A stretch of 29,972 nt of DNA from Zarea fungicola. Lineage: Eukaryota > Ascomycota > Sordariomycetes > Hypocreales > Cordycipitaceae. Positions 20,932 to 29,972 of this stretch are shown here, in pieces; within the stretch, counting starts at the first letter, position 1; every line of letters starts with the position of its first letter. Where the stretch lies: NCBI GenBank assembly GCA_900169235.1, contig FWCC01000449.1, forward strand, positions 1 to 29,972, in the 5' to 3' direction. The translations under genes and the position numbers were made by a program. The notes under the pieces are model-generated. The model was not told the origin of the DNA. It saw only the letters and a list, made by a program, of their open reading frames with translations, and did no database searches.

Positions 20932-21246
20932 TTAGGGTAATTTATTGTCGACTATATTGCTGAATGCCTGCCAATCCGCCCAAGTCTCTAATCCTCCAAG
21001 GGTGATTTGAATGTATTTACGCAATCCTGCCACGTTTAGAGGCCGCTCGTGTTTTGCCCACTCGTTTGCCTTTTGGATGTAGAAGAGGATCCCCATTTGA
21101 AACACAAGTAACTGTGGCGATGCAGATCTAAATAGCGCCAAGCTATAATCTACCCTTGTATCCTCTACTAGCTCCTCGCCAGTTGTGAGGGTAGCAGCGT
21201 GAGTAGCGGCCAGATTCTCGCCCCTAGTGATTGAACTTTGAGGTAG
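20932..21246 (-). pseudogene. Unrecognised coding remnant (C-terminal fragment)
   Basis: A frame of about 104 codons runs on the minus strand without a stop from 21246 to the stop at 20932, but it has no ATG in its upstream part. Its composition is protein-like (GENLAATHAATL near the start, then LVFQMGILFYIQKANEWAK and ITLGGLETWADWQAF). An AG acceptor (caatcactag) lies at the expected upstream edge, so it may be the last exon of a lost or unrecognised gene. I do not recognise the family, and it could be a chance frame. Confidence 0.3.
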
Positions 21247-22202
21247 CTAAATGTTTCAGGCCTTTGGTTTAGGGAACAAAAAGCTAAATTAAATTTGTGT
21301 CACCGCCAAACAGGTCTAGCAATGTTCTCGGCATGTGCACCAGTGTCTCACCATTGTGGCGGCTCTATCTTCCCTCCCGCCCGTCGCGTCCATCTCCCGC
21401 TTTTGACAGATTAGTTTCCGAGAGATTAGCTGCCTGAAGATTCTACGATTAGAGCTATCCCGTTAGCTTCAACTACTACACTAATCGTTCTTCTTGCTTT
21501 TAACCGTGAGACATGCCAACCTTCTGCTTTTCTGGACATGGGGACATTGAGAGACGGCACGGCATCCCGGCAGTCCTTTTCTGGAACATTCCCACAATGC
21601 TGAGCTGTCGTTTGAGTTACTGCGTCAAAGACAGGTGCGTTACGGCACAAAACTTGGCAACCAGCGACTGCGGAGTATGTTGGGGGCGGAAAGGAACCAA
21701 ATAGGCTCGACCTTGGCAACCCTCATTCTGTCGATCTAAGACATCATGCTAACCATTCGTGCCAGAAATCTGTACAGATTACCATTTGCCAAACATCAGT
21801 GTCTCAAGGGCGGAAAAGAGGATTGCTATTCTGAACATGGGGATTCATGCCTTGGCAGTCTTTGGACGGCTGGCGAATCCGCAAGAGAATGGTCAAACGG
21901 TATGAGACCTGGTATCTTCCCCGTTATGATGGCTCGAAGCTGGCACGGGCCGGCACATATGCATGTTCATTCTATAGACAGCGGCCCAAAACTTCCTTTA
22001 GTGAAGTACTTAGTCGTAGCTGCAGCTACCTAGGGCGGCCCACACAACCATCGGGGTCCTTTTCTTTTTTAGCATTACTGTTTACCACGGTGGCAATGAA
22101 GGGTTCAAATCGAAACTTAAATAGCATCGGCCCCAGACCCGGAAAGTTTGTCACACCCGAGAATAGCACTTAGCCCACCTCCTCCACTCACTCACATATG
22201 CC
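21247..22202. other. Intergenic region upstream of the Myb gene; no gene seen
   Basis: The open frames here (for example 21426-21719 minus, 21746-22033 plus) overlap each other, have no recognisable motif and mostly start at weak codons. The last 100 bases are presumably the promoter and leader of the Myb-domain gene. Confidence 0.4.
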
Positions 22203-23188
22203 ATGGATCCTCACCAGCGTGGCCATTCCCCAGACGGCAGCAATAGCAACTTTGATCTCCTCTCCCTTTTCTGCGGGCCTGAGAGCTCACCACAGAGTAG
22301 CCCCTCTCTTGTCGGAAGCCGTCGAGCATCTGATGACCCTCTATGCAGCCTCCAGGACCCCCTTGGCATCCTTCCTGCCGGCACAATCGACGGAAACGAC
22401 TTGGACCCCATACAAGAAGTCCCTGATTACAGTGCAGAATGGGAGGAAAACGGCTACGCGGACTTGAGCCAGTATACCTATTGCACCCCGTCGCCCGACT
22501 CCTCCAACTCATTCCTCGTATCTTTCGATCACTATGCCGTCTCCACCACTACATGCCCATCTCTGAGTACGGAATTGGAAGAAACCAACCCGAGTGAGAG
22601 CGGTGCTGCCAGAACGGTCTTGCCCAAGACTTGCCCTCGGCACGACCCGCAGCAGCGTAGCCGATCGCGCGCCAAATTCACACAGGACGAGGACCAGCTC
22701 ATCGTGCGTCTACGAAACAAGCGCGAGACCTGGAAAGCCATTGCGAGGAAAATACCAGGCAGGTCACCTGGAGCGTTGCAAGTACGATATAGCACAAAAT
22801 TGAAGTTTAACAAAGTCGACTGGGACAGTGGCCTCGTATGTACTATTCTTTCTGTTCTCTTTCTCATCTCTCTTCCCTATCCCTTCCCCCAATCCCCCCC
22901 TTTTTTTAATAAGTTTTGTTCGCCAAATCCAAAGTAAATTTGCCCTTTTCTCCATCTCCACTGAGACGAAAATGAGGCAGCCGAAGAATTGAAAAAGCTC
23001 AACTAATGAAAAAAAAAAAAAAAAAACAGGACCGCCAAATAGAACAGGCGTTGCGGAAGTATGAGGAACAACAGTGGGTATTTGTTGCCTCACAAATCGG
23101 CACTGGCATCAGCCCTGAAGCGTGTCGAGAACGTGCCTTGAGCCAGCTTGGGCTAAGTGTTGTTCGTTTCAGAAGATCGAGTGAATAA
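22203..23188 (+). CDS. Myb/SANT-domain DNA-binding protein with two Myb-like modules
   Basis: Myb/SANT repeats are three-helix DNA- or histone-binding modules with spaced Trp residues. Exon 1 (22203-22835) encodes 211 residues. The first about 150 are Ser/Pro/Asp-rich and disordered, then a Myb module follows (about 157-202: RAKFTQDEDQLIVRLRNKR, then ETWKAIARKIPGRSPGALQV). Exon 2 (23030-23188) adds 52 residues with a second, shorter Myb-like unit (IEQALRKYEEQQWVFVASQI, ending SPEACRERA). The 194 nt intron (GTATGT..CTAATG..CAG) is the longest in the window and has an 18-base A run between branch point and acceptor. The product is 263 aa, probably a nuclear transcription factor; its targets are unknown. 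ATG 22203 is the first in frame and lies in a good context (gccATGg). Confidence 0.8.
23009..23026 (+). repeat. Poly(A) run inside the Myb gene intron
   Basis: Eighteen consecutive A residues separate the likely branch point (CTAATG, 23003-23008) from the acceptor CAG at 23027-23029. A long A run replaces the usual pyrimidine tract. Confidence 0.8.
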
Positions 23189-23955
23189 TTCAAAAGAAGC
23201 TACTAGGCTTCTATTACTTTACATGCATAGTGTGCTGCATTATGACATTTAACTACCTGATTCCGTTTCCGTTTCCGTATCTTATTGCTTTGTACAAAAT
23301 TAGCTTACTGGACGCCAGTCCGCCGAAAGCGTCTCTTGTTTTCATTATTGTCTGAGTATATTTCGTCGCACAAGACTACATTTTGCAGGCCATTGTAGGC
23401 ATTTTTTATTTATTAAAAAACTCGACTGGATTACCGCCATTGAATCGATGCCAAAAACTCATCTTTGAATAACTTACAATTTTCTCAGCGGTTTGTTCCG
23501 AAAATCCAGGTAGCTCCGGCTTATTCGTTCATGGTCTGTTGAAGTACAGTTGGAACCTAGGGTTGGCTGTAAACACGGTAAGATATTAGCCGCGATGCTC
23601 GTGTGCCTAAACAGCTGCACGTCAAGTCGCCAGAGACCAGAACAGTGATAGTAGGGGACACAATCTTTGTATTAATGTTACGAACTATTTGATCTCGCCT
23701 GCCTTCCATAAACAAACAAACACACCATGACAGGAATGCATCCAAGGTCTATCTTAGTTCTTAACAGTCCAACCAAACGACCGCTAGGGCTGAATCCCCT
23801 CTTTGTTGTGCAGAAATTAGAGGGATTGATAAGACGTCGTTGATTGGGCAAAAAGGCTGAGATCTTCCAGCTCATGTGCTTTCCTCCACGAGTACAGGTT
23901 TTCCTAGTACAGCGGGGGATTTGCACACCACTGAGCTAGGGTCGGATAGGTAAAT
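23189..23955. other. Convergent spacer between the Myb gene and the P450; no gene seen
   Basis: This 767 bp of AT-rich spacer includes three tandem TTTCCG-type units near 23264-23279. Short open frames on the minus strand (23557-23745, 23678-23926) have no family features. Confidence 0.45.
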
Positions 23956-25926
23956 TCAGAGCTCAAGCTGTAAAGCGTCTATAATTGAGCCATGTCCCTC
24001 GCAGCTGGCATGCTTTTCTGATGCCAATCGAGCTATAGCTTCATGACTTGATGACCGAGGCTGAATAGTTACCTGAAAGGGCTCTGGATGGCTAACAATT
24101 CCCGGTGTGTATTGAAGCATACAAAAATCCTTTGCCACTCCCTTTTTATCCCTTGGGTTAGTAATACTGAAAACAGCAAGAATTTGCACCATGTTTATGA
24201 AGAGCATATTCTCGGCTATAATGCGTCCAGGACAAATCCGACGTCCAAAGCCAAACACAAATTTACGTGGATCTTGTTCAGGTTCGTGGCCATCAGCCGC
24301 GAGAAACCTCTCGGGCTTAAACTGCTGGGGCCCTTTGTAAACCTCGTCGTTACGGGTAAATGCCCTGGGAAACAGGTTAGCCTTCGAATAGAGACATGCT
24401 TTATTGCAACAAGTGAAGAGAAATTACTCACCAAATATTTGGCAATATGGTGGACCCTTTAGGAATTCGATAATCTTTAAAAATGATATCCTCGTCGTTC
24501 ATATGAGGAAGAGCTAGCGGTACAACAGGGTGCCATCTTAAAGTCTCTTGTAATAATGCTTCAGTATAGGGAAGCTCCGGACGATCTCGCATATTGGGGA
24601 GCCGTGTATCTCCCACCTGCCGATCAATTTCTTCTTGTGCTTTGCGTTGTATTTCTGGGTGAAGGGACATCATTAAGCAGAAGACGCTCAAGACTGAGAC
24701 ACTCTAGTGAAATATTGTTAGAAAATCCATGTAATATGGTAAAGTTGAGAAGTCTGAGAGTCATACAGTGTCTATACCTCCAGTATATAAAGACTGACAG
24801 GCCCACATATTATTTGACTTCTCCTTAGTAGTTGATTCTCCAGCCAGAATCAACCGGGCGAGGAATGAGGACTCATCAGCACCTTGTTTGACTTGGTGCT
24901 TGACGAAGTTATAAGGAATTTCAACTCCTTTTCTCACTGTTTCCTGTCCTTGATAAGCTATCTTCTTGAATTCCATGCCTGGAAGCCAAGAAGGTAGATA
25001 TTGTACTGTTAAGACAAGTTAATATGACGTATTGAAAGATCATAATGTGCACCTACACCATGGTATCATGTCAGCTAAGAATGCTCCTGCGACGTTGGTA
25101 CGAGAAAAAAGATTTAGAACCTGAATGGACAGGGTAATAAGAGGGTCGCTCCTTTGCGGTTCAACAGTGTATCCGTAGATCATCTTCAGTGTAATATATC
25201 CCGTCGCTCTAAAACAACATTAACCTTTGCATTTTACGGCTGGTATTAACTGACTGACTTTTCAATATGATCAAAAATGTCATCTGGGTTTTCCAAGACT
25301 CGCAGCAAGAGTCGGCTAGCTTCAAGTTCCATCCACTCATCATAGTTAGATGCTACCTTTTTATTGCCAATTTCCCTGGCTATTATTTTGCGCTGATATC
25401 GGAAAGCACTATTGTAAGGCATAAGTCCCATTGATTCGTTTAACCCCACCCTAAAACGCAAGCTCATTAGTTTGATATGTAATATAAAAGCGAACCAGGT
25501 ATTTCATGCATACATATCACCAGAAATAACACTATGGGGTCGAGAGGCTGTCTTTACAGAATCATCGTTTAATAGTTCGAGGGCTAGTTCGCTATCATTA
25601 ATAATGATGATAGTCTTGCCCATCGTCGTCACAGAGCTGATTGGTCCTAGTAGCGGGACGGAAGTACTTGTCAGTGCATATTGCCAAAAAAAAAACTTTA
25701 AAAAAATTGAGTCGACGCAACCGTATAAGTCTTTGTGCTTTAGCCAGTGATGGGCTTCCATCATATCTCCTCTAGGAAGATCGTTTATATTCCCTACAAT
25801 AGGGAAACCCTTTGGGCCTGGTGGCAGACGGCGACTAGAATTTTTGAAGAAGCAAAGAAGATAAATCCCTAGACAGAGTGTAGCAGAGATAATAGAAAGT
25901 AATACATTTGCGTTCGAGAGCCCCAT
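23956..25926 (-). CDS. Cytochrome P450 monooxygenase (fungal microsomal class, ordA-like)
   Basis: Microsomal P450s insert oxygen into substrates using electrons from NADPH-P450 reductase. Seven exons (25926-25722, 25646-25514, 25450-25259, 25208-25057, 25005-24767, 24703-24432, 24364-23956) join without frame error into 533 aa; the six introns are 50-75 nt with GT..AG ends. The N-terminus is a membrane anchor (about 5-27) followed by the LPPGPKG hinge (34-40). The I-helix reads GGIDTS (303-308), the K-helix ETLR (E360-R363), the PERF motif FKPERF (413-418), and the heme loop FGFGRRICPG has the ligand Cys442. All catalytic elements are intact, so it is probably functional. Overall resemblance is to the O-methylsterigmatocystin oxidoreductase type, but the substrate cannot be inferred. 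Its base composition is more AT-rich than the housekeeping genes. ATG 25926 was chosen over an upstream in-frame ATG (26004) because it gives a standard anchor. Confidence 0.92.
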
Positions 25927-26011
25927 ATTGACAAAAAGACAATACTGCCAAAGTTTGTGTGAAAGCAAGTGTTCAGAGTAGTGGATATATCGTTTCATTA
26001 ACAACTGTGCA

Positions 26012-26017
26012 CTTATA
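26012..26017 (-). promoter_or_regulatory. TATA-like element upstream of the P450
   Basis: CCTATAAGTG on the minus strand lies about 90 nt upstream of the P450 ATG. If used, the alternative ATG at 26004 would be too close to serve as a start. Confidence 0.4.
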
Positions 26018-27110
26018 GGGGGTCACAGCCTAAGTATAGATAGCTCTTAAGAAAAAGTTGCACAGTTGGTGGTAGCGTATGAATGGTAAGTAAATGGGCT
26101 TCTTTAACCCTTATTATAGTGATTATTTTACTGGTAACTGTTCTTATTTAACTATTTTCCACTGCCTAAAATGTGTCTTACTCTGTCGACTTTTAATGTG
26201 CCTTATTGTGAAAGACATAGATCTATGATTTCTAATTACTATGCATCAAAGCGAATAATACATTTAAAAGCGTCGTTATACTTACTTATGCTTGGAAATA
26301 TGCAGGTGGACCTGTGGGTAGTGTGCATATTTATTGGTGGTGACAGAGACCTGCGCATGCAGAGTGACAAGGCATCTCCATAATCCTAAAATAATGCCGC
26401 ACCAAACAAAAGGTGGAACTTTTCATTATGACAAATGTCTATGGATTATGATTTGCAACTATGACCCACGCTGCCACGACACCCTTCTTTCCGCCACCCA
26501 CAAAGAAGCAACTGCTCCTCAGAATAGGAGAGGGGAAAGCTACTGAGTAGGATGGACGCCACCTACATTTGTGCGATTGGCGTCTTGGAGAAGGGGCTAT
26601 GTTTTTTCTTTCTTTCATTTTATTAGCAACGCAGGGAAGACACCCACTAAGGGCATCTCTGAGTATTCTTTCCTAGGTTAGAACTCGAATGTCTGTGGGG
26701 ATGCTGGATTGTACAGACGGTCTCAGGCACTGGACCTGTGAGGGAACAATAGACGAGAGTGCTAATATTCACAATATGTGCAGGTAGTTAATATGCAGCT
26801 ATAAGAATTATCGCTGGCTTCTCCATGGAGGTCGAAGCCAGCCCGGATCTATATACCCGGTCCTTCATCATGTGCCATCTATCGTCAGGCTCCGGTGATA
26901 CCTTCATCGGTGCCCTGACCCTACACCTATATTCCCATAGCCAACTTGATGAAGATAGATGGTAAAGCCCTATACCATAATAGCTACTCAACTATTTATG
27001 TGCGTGGTAGTTCTGTTTACCGAGTGCGATAGTGCGCACTGGCCTGACTTATTATATTGTTATCTAAAGAAGGAATTGGCTAATTAGCAGTTAGTTTCCT
27101 GATTAGTTAA
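26018..27110. other. AT-rich accessory intergenic region; no intact gene
   Basis: No convincing gene was found. Minus-strand codons at 26788-26991 read like degraded protein (WEYRCRVRAPMKVSPEP) but have no recognisable family. A hairpin at 26813-26842 and a palindrome AGTGCGCACT near 27031-27040 are present. This is probably repeat-derived. Confidence 0.4.
26813..26842. repeat. Inverted repeat (9 bp arms, 12 nt loop)
   Basis: GCTGGCTTC (26813-26821) and GAAGCCAGC (26834-26842) are perfectly complementary. The loop contains a second palindrome formed with the arm end, CTCCATGGAG. This could be a terminal or subterminal feature of a small mobile element, or chance. Confidence 0.55.
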
Positions 27111-27112
27111 GT

Positions 27113-27357
27113 GCGGGTGGTGTTAGAAGCATTAAAAACTATGATCCAACTGCGATAGAAGCTATAGAGGAGGAGCTCCTCGAGGAATTTAGATAAGATA
27201 AAGAATTCAGTAACTATCTTCCTTTATATCTATATGTCAGGGACCTAGAAGGTATATATTGGATGCTAGGGATAGCCGGCCACGGCTGGCTATTACTTGA
27301 TCTTTTGATGGTCTCTGTGGCCGAGTGGTTAACTAGCACCCTCGTCCTTACACTATA
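27113..27357 (+). pseudogene. Degenerate coding remnant of unknown family
   Basis: One plus-strand frame stays open for about 80 codons apart from a single TAA at 27194-27196. It reads NYDPTAIEAIEEELLEEF, then after the stop DKEFSNYLPLYLYVRDL and further on WMLGIAGHGWLLLDL. The stop could derive from CAA by C-to-T change, as RIP produces. I do not recognise the family. The frame overlaps the tRNA-like element at 27311, so one of the two may be spurious. Confidence 0.25.
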
Positions 27358-27395
27358 GCAGGCTGCCATTAGTCAACACTTTGACCGACAGAGGC
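27311..27395 (+). ncRNA. tRNA-like relic or SINE head (Ser/Leu-type A box)
   Basis: The sequence opens GTCTCTGTGGCCGAGTGGTT, whose TGGCCGAGTGG matches the RNA polymerase III A box (TGGCNNAGTGG) as seen in tRNA-Ser and tRNA-Leu. The first seven bases, GTCTCTG, pair with CAGAGGC at 27389-27395 (one G-U), which forms an acceptor stem. No good B box (GGTTCRANNCC) or T-arm is present, so it is not a functional tRNA. It fits a tRNA pseudogene or the 5' part of a tRNA-derived SINE. Confidence 0.4.
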
Positions 27396-27484
27396 TTGCA
27401 TCTAGACATCCACAGCCTCGTAGTCTTAATCAATCCCTGTAACAGGATGCCACAGCACTCTGATCTACCGCCTACGTCAGTTCG

Positions 27485-28672
27485 CTACTTTCTGCCAAGC
27501 AACTCTAGATAATGGTCCATGACACTAATCACCTGATCCTCAAATGATTTAAACTTGATATTGAAGGTCTTTTCTGCCTTGGCGCTGCTCATGCGAAGGC
27601 TGCTCGTAGCTGGCCGGCTTTCGGTGTGAATCTTAAATAGTCCGTCCGCGCACTCGTTGGGGTACGCCGTTTTGACGATGCTAAAAGCCTTTGCCCATTC
27701 TGTTCCATTAGGCTGTTGACTAGTGATAAGGAAGTCTTGGTTGCCGACAATAGATTCCTCGAGCGATTTCACGTGTATCATTGCAACATCGTCCAAGTGC
27801 ACCGAGATACCAGGCCAGGGCGTCGGTAGAAGTTCATTCGACCCTGCGAGGAGCGGCCCTGTGATTAGATAATTGGAGCCTTGATTGAAGTTCTCTGCAT
27901 CGGTAACAGTGTCGTCGCGGCCGATAACAAAGGTTGGCTGAAGGTTGATGATATCGAAGGAGGGCTGATGAATGCCCATCCATTCATGCGTTGCGTTGAA
28001 TGTCATGGCCTTGGACGCCCGATACGCCATTACTTTATTGGTATATGGCTTCTGGGGTAGTGTGGATCTATGCGATTCTGGAACAATGCGAATAAAATTC
28101 ACTCTTGTTAGAATCTGCTTTTAAATAGTCAATTATAGAAGGCTAGGTGTGTCCTACCATCGAATACTTCGCTAGAGCCACACTCGGAGAAACAGATGGT
28201 GGAAGCGGAAGAGCCAGTAATCACAATCCTCTGGATACCAGTTGACTTTTTTGCCGCTTCTAGCACAGAAATCGTTCCTCGTACAGCAGGCTGGATGATT
28301 TCTTTCTCGTAATCTGTAACGTCTGGCTTTGTCACGGGCACGGGCGACGCCGTATGTATAATGTACTTGACACCCTGGACAGCTTCGTCGTAGGCACCAG
28401 GAACTGTGATGTCAGGGACAATAACAGAGGTAATCCGATCAAGATAGGCCGCTGTCGGTTTCAGTGCCCTGATCTTGTCGAACCCGGCTTGGTTTCGGAC
28501 AGCTGTACGGACAGCGTACCCTGCTTCCAATAGCTGAACCAGCACACGGTATCCAACCATACCAGTAGCACCAGTGAGCTATAAAAATACTCTTAGTCAG
28601 CATAGTAGTTGATGTGTGTTAAACGATAAGACATGTTAGGATTTCAAGTCTTACGAGAACGAGGTCGGTCAT
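27485..28672 (-). CDS. NAD(P)-dependent short-chain reductase (Gre2/dihydroflavonol reductase-like)
   Basis: Extended short-chain reductases of this group reduce aldehydes and ketones with NADPH. The gene model has exons 28672-28655 (MTDLVL), 28578-28158 and 28077-27485, giving 343 aa, the normal family length. The introns are 28654-28579 (76 nt, GTAAGA..TATAG) and 28157-28078 (80 nt, GTAGGA..CTAAC..TTCCAG). The second acceptor was chosen because it restores SEVFD-ESHRSTLPQKPYT, a typical continuation, and because its CTAAC branch point is correctly spaced. Coenzyme motif TGATGMVG lies at 8-15, the catalytic Ser in ITGSSAS, and the YRASK motif at Y165/K169. All catalytic residues are intact. 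It shares strand and AT-rich surroundings with the P450; a joint pathway is possible but unproven. Confidence 0.88.
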
Positions 28673-29047
28673 TGTAGTCAAGGTGAGTTACTACAAACTG
28701 AGTGAGTGACGAAGTGACGAAATTTTATTGCCTGCGACTATCAGCTCTTGGTGTACAGTAAGTCGTGACGGATCGAGGGCAGGTGTTAAATATTATCTCA
28801 CACAGCGCCCCGCGTGTCTCTAGCCCTTCCCAAGTAATTCGGTATTCAATATAAATTTCTAATATGATGAGTAGTATTATTAAATTCTATGTCCTTATGT
28901 AACGTATGAATTTCCGCCCCACGAACCCCACGGTGCAGACTATGATAGTGCATACTATCCCTTTGGCAGTCATAAAGGAGCAAGCGGGTCCCTGGCAAGG
29001 ATTAGTAGCCAATTAAGACTTAGTGGATCTAAAGGTACTTAGAATTA
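28673..29047. promoter_or_regulatory. Promoter region of the reductase and flank of the transposon relic
   Basis: This 375 bp stretch has no gene. Close to the start codon are two head-to-tail GTGACGAA units (28706-28713, 28714-28721), each containing TGACG, a bZIP-type half site. A TATTTAA element lies about 115 nt upstream of the ATG on the minus strand. A 6 bp inverted repeat GATAGT/ACTATC sits near 28945-28960, possibly part of the transposon edge. Confidence 0.4.
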
Positions 29048-29972
29048 CTAGCGAACAAAGCTGTGATAGAAGTACCAGCAGTTTTCAGAGGTACAAATCG
29101 CTACATCACATTTGTCGCAACCGCGCCGCGTTTTTGTTGGATTACCCTGAATTTTTGGCTTCTTTTAACCCTTTTGGCGAATTTCGCCTGCCCTGAAGCC
29201 CTGACAGGCTAGGCAGTATGCTGATTTATTTCGGTTGACATATTTATGCTGTATTAGAGGCGTAAATTTGTCGCCAGCTCGAAATCTCTCACGGCTGCCA
29301 CCGTCATTTACGTAGGCTTCAAAAATATCATCAACAAGGCGCTGGCGCCAGTCAACCTAACGTGATATTGTGCCCCAGATAGGCTCTTTAAATCGTTGCA
29401 GTAAGAAGGCGTTAATAATTGAGGTCTCAAGGAGGAATTTCCACACAAGCGCACGCCAATTTCCCTTATAAACTCGGTGTTTAAAGCCTTCAGAAGCCCT
29501 GAGTTGATCACCAATATCTACAGCACCCATATAACTATTATATTAGGCAGCAATAGACGGCATAGGCAGTTCCTTTACAGGCTCGTCACCAAAAACCTGC
29601 CTAATTGGCCGTAACCTTCCTATTGTTGACGTCGGCCGGCGCCAAATGCGCTATTCAAATTGGTCTTTTATATATACGGTCGTGAGCATAAGAACGAGGG
29701 CGTTATCTTTCCAGGCAATTTAGTTAACCTAGGTAAGAAGAAGAATTAATTAGTAGGGATTTTCTTAGTATTTATTTAGTACTATTACTTGCCTGGCCCT
29801 CCTCTGCTGGCATAGAGCGTACCTCATTATGTGGCCAGAGGTTAACACCACGAATATCATCTTTTTTCGCTATTTTAAAGCCTTCAAAAATGCCACAATT
29901 TATACGTACTGTGCCGGTTGCACCGCTGCCTAAATGGCAAATAATACTAAATAATGGCGGAGAGCTGAAAAG
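29048..29972 (-). mobile_element. Degenerate piggyBac-type transposase (C-terminal half), continuing past the window
   Basis: On the minus strand, successive blocks match the order of piggyBac (DDE_Tnp_1_7) transposases: WKDNALVLMLTTVY, then VFGDEPVKELPMPSI, then YNSYMGAVDIGDQLRASEGF, then ALVWKFLLETSIINAF. A C-terminal Cys-rich zinc-binding domain follows (CLAC, later CDKCDVAIC and NCWYFYH) and ends at TAG 29048-29050. Several in-frame stops interrupt the blocks, for example TAA just before YNSYM, TAG before VDWRQR and TAA after EIRQKG. The part nearest the window end (about 29700-29972) is too decayed to align. The element is inactive. Terminal repeats and the TTAA target site could not be defined, and the N-terminal half lies beyond the window. 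Confidence 0.8.

Noticed and set aside
21480..21960. Possible duplication (catgggga and similar words repeated about 300 bp apart)
   Set aside because: Matching words are short and spacing is inconsistent, so there is no real alignment.
22100..22115. GGTTCAAATC resembling a polymerase III B box
   Set aside because: No A box or cloverleaf can be built upstream, so it was not called a tRNA.
28078..28102. Alternative acceptor for reductase intron 2 after aacaagag, keeping VNFIRIVP in the protein
   Set aside because: The downstream TTCCAG acceptor has a properly spaced CTAAC branch point and gives the family-like FDESHRSTLPQKP. The alternative would place the branch point only a few bases from the acceptor.
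1..29972. CRISPR arrays, bacterial operons or Shine-Dalgarno sites
   Set aside because: Introns, single-gene transcription units and gene families mark nuclear fungal DNA, and no regularly spaced repeats were seen.

Overview
This window looks like a piece of nuclear chromosome from a filamentous ascomycete, probably a Sordariomycete of the Hypocreales type. That placement is an inference from gene families and gene structure, not from any database search. The supporting signs are short introns (about 47-95 nt, one of 194 nt) with GT..AG ends and CTAAC-like branch points, single-gene transcription units with no operons, a HIR3, RRP3 and SSF1 housekeeping set, a fungal haloperoxidase-type gene, and AT-rich flanks with RIP-like decay.

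Layout. At 1-505 there is a very AT-rich block ending in TTAAA pentamer repeats. It abuts a damaged chloroperoxidase-like gene (534-1354). A conserved housekeeping core follows: HIR3 (2293-8814, +), the DEAD-box helicase RRP3 (9192-10720, -), the Brix protein SSF1 (11019-12356, +), a ZIP zinc transporter (13269-14423, +), and an intronless FAD aromatic hydroxylase (14801-16414, -). Next is a 2.6 kb stretch with no convincing gene, then a mitochondrial PP2C phosphatase of the PTC5/PDP type (19061-20614, +) and a two-domain Myb/SANT protein (22203-23188, +). The right-hand 6 kb is more AT-rich and accessory in character. It holds a seven-exon cytochrome P450 (23956-25926, -), a tRNA-like relic, a three-exon NAD(P)-dependent reductase of the Gre2/dihydroflavonol-reductase type (27485-28672, -), and the decayed C-terminal half of a piggyBac-type transposase (29048 to the window end, -).

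How the genes relate. RRP3 and SSF1 share a 298 bp divergent promoter and both act in ribosome assembly, so co-regulation is plausible; the promoter carries a CACGTG box and a perfect GATAAGC/GCTTATC inverted repeat. HIR3 (nucleosome assembly and histone gene control), PTC5 (pyruvate dehydrogenase dephosphorylation) and the ZIP transporter are independent housekeeping functions. The P450 and the reductase lie on the same strand in the repeat-associated end and could belong to an oxidative or secondary-metabolism set, but no synthase gene is visible here.

I did not find a clear undescribed system. The most useful second looks are the chloroperoxidase relic with compensating frame changes, the HIR3 start codon apparently isolated by an intron, the RRP3/SSF1 promoter, and the piggyBac relic whose conserved frame is broken by stops of the kind RIP produces.
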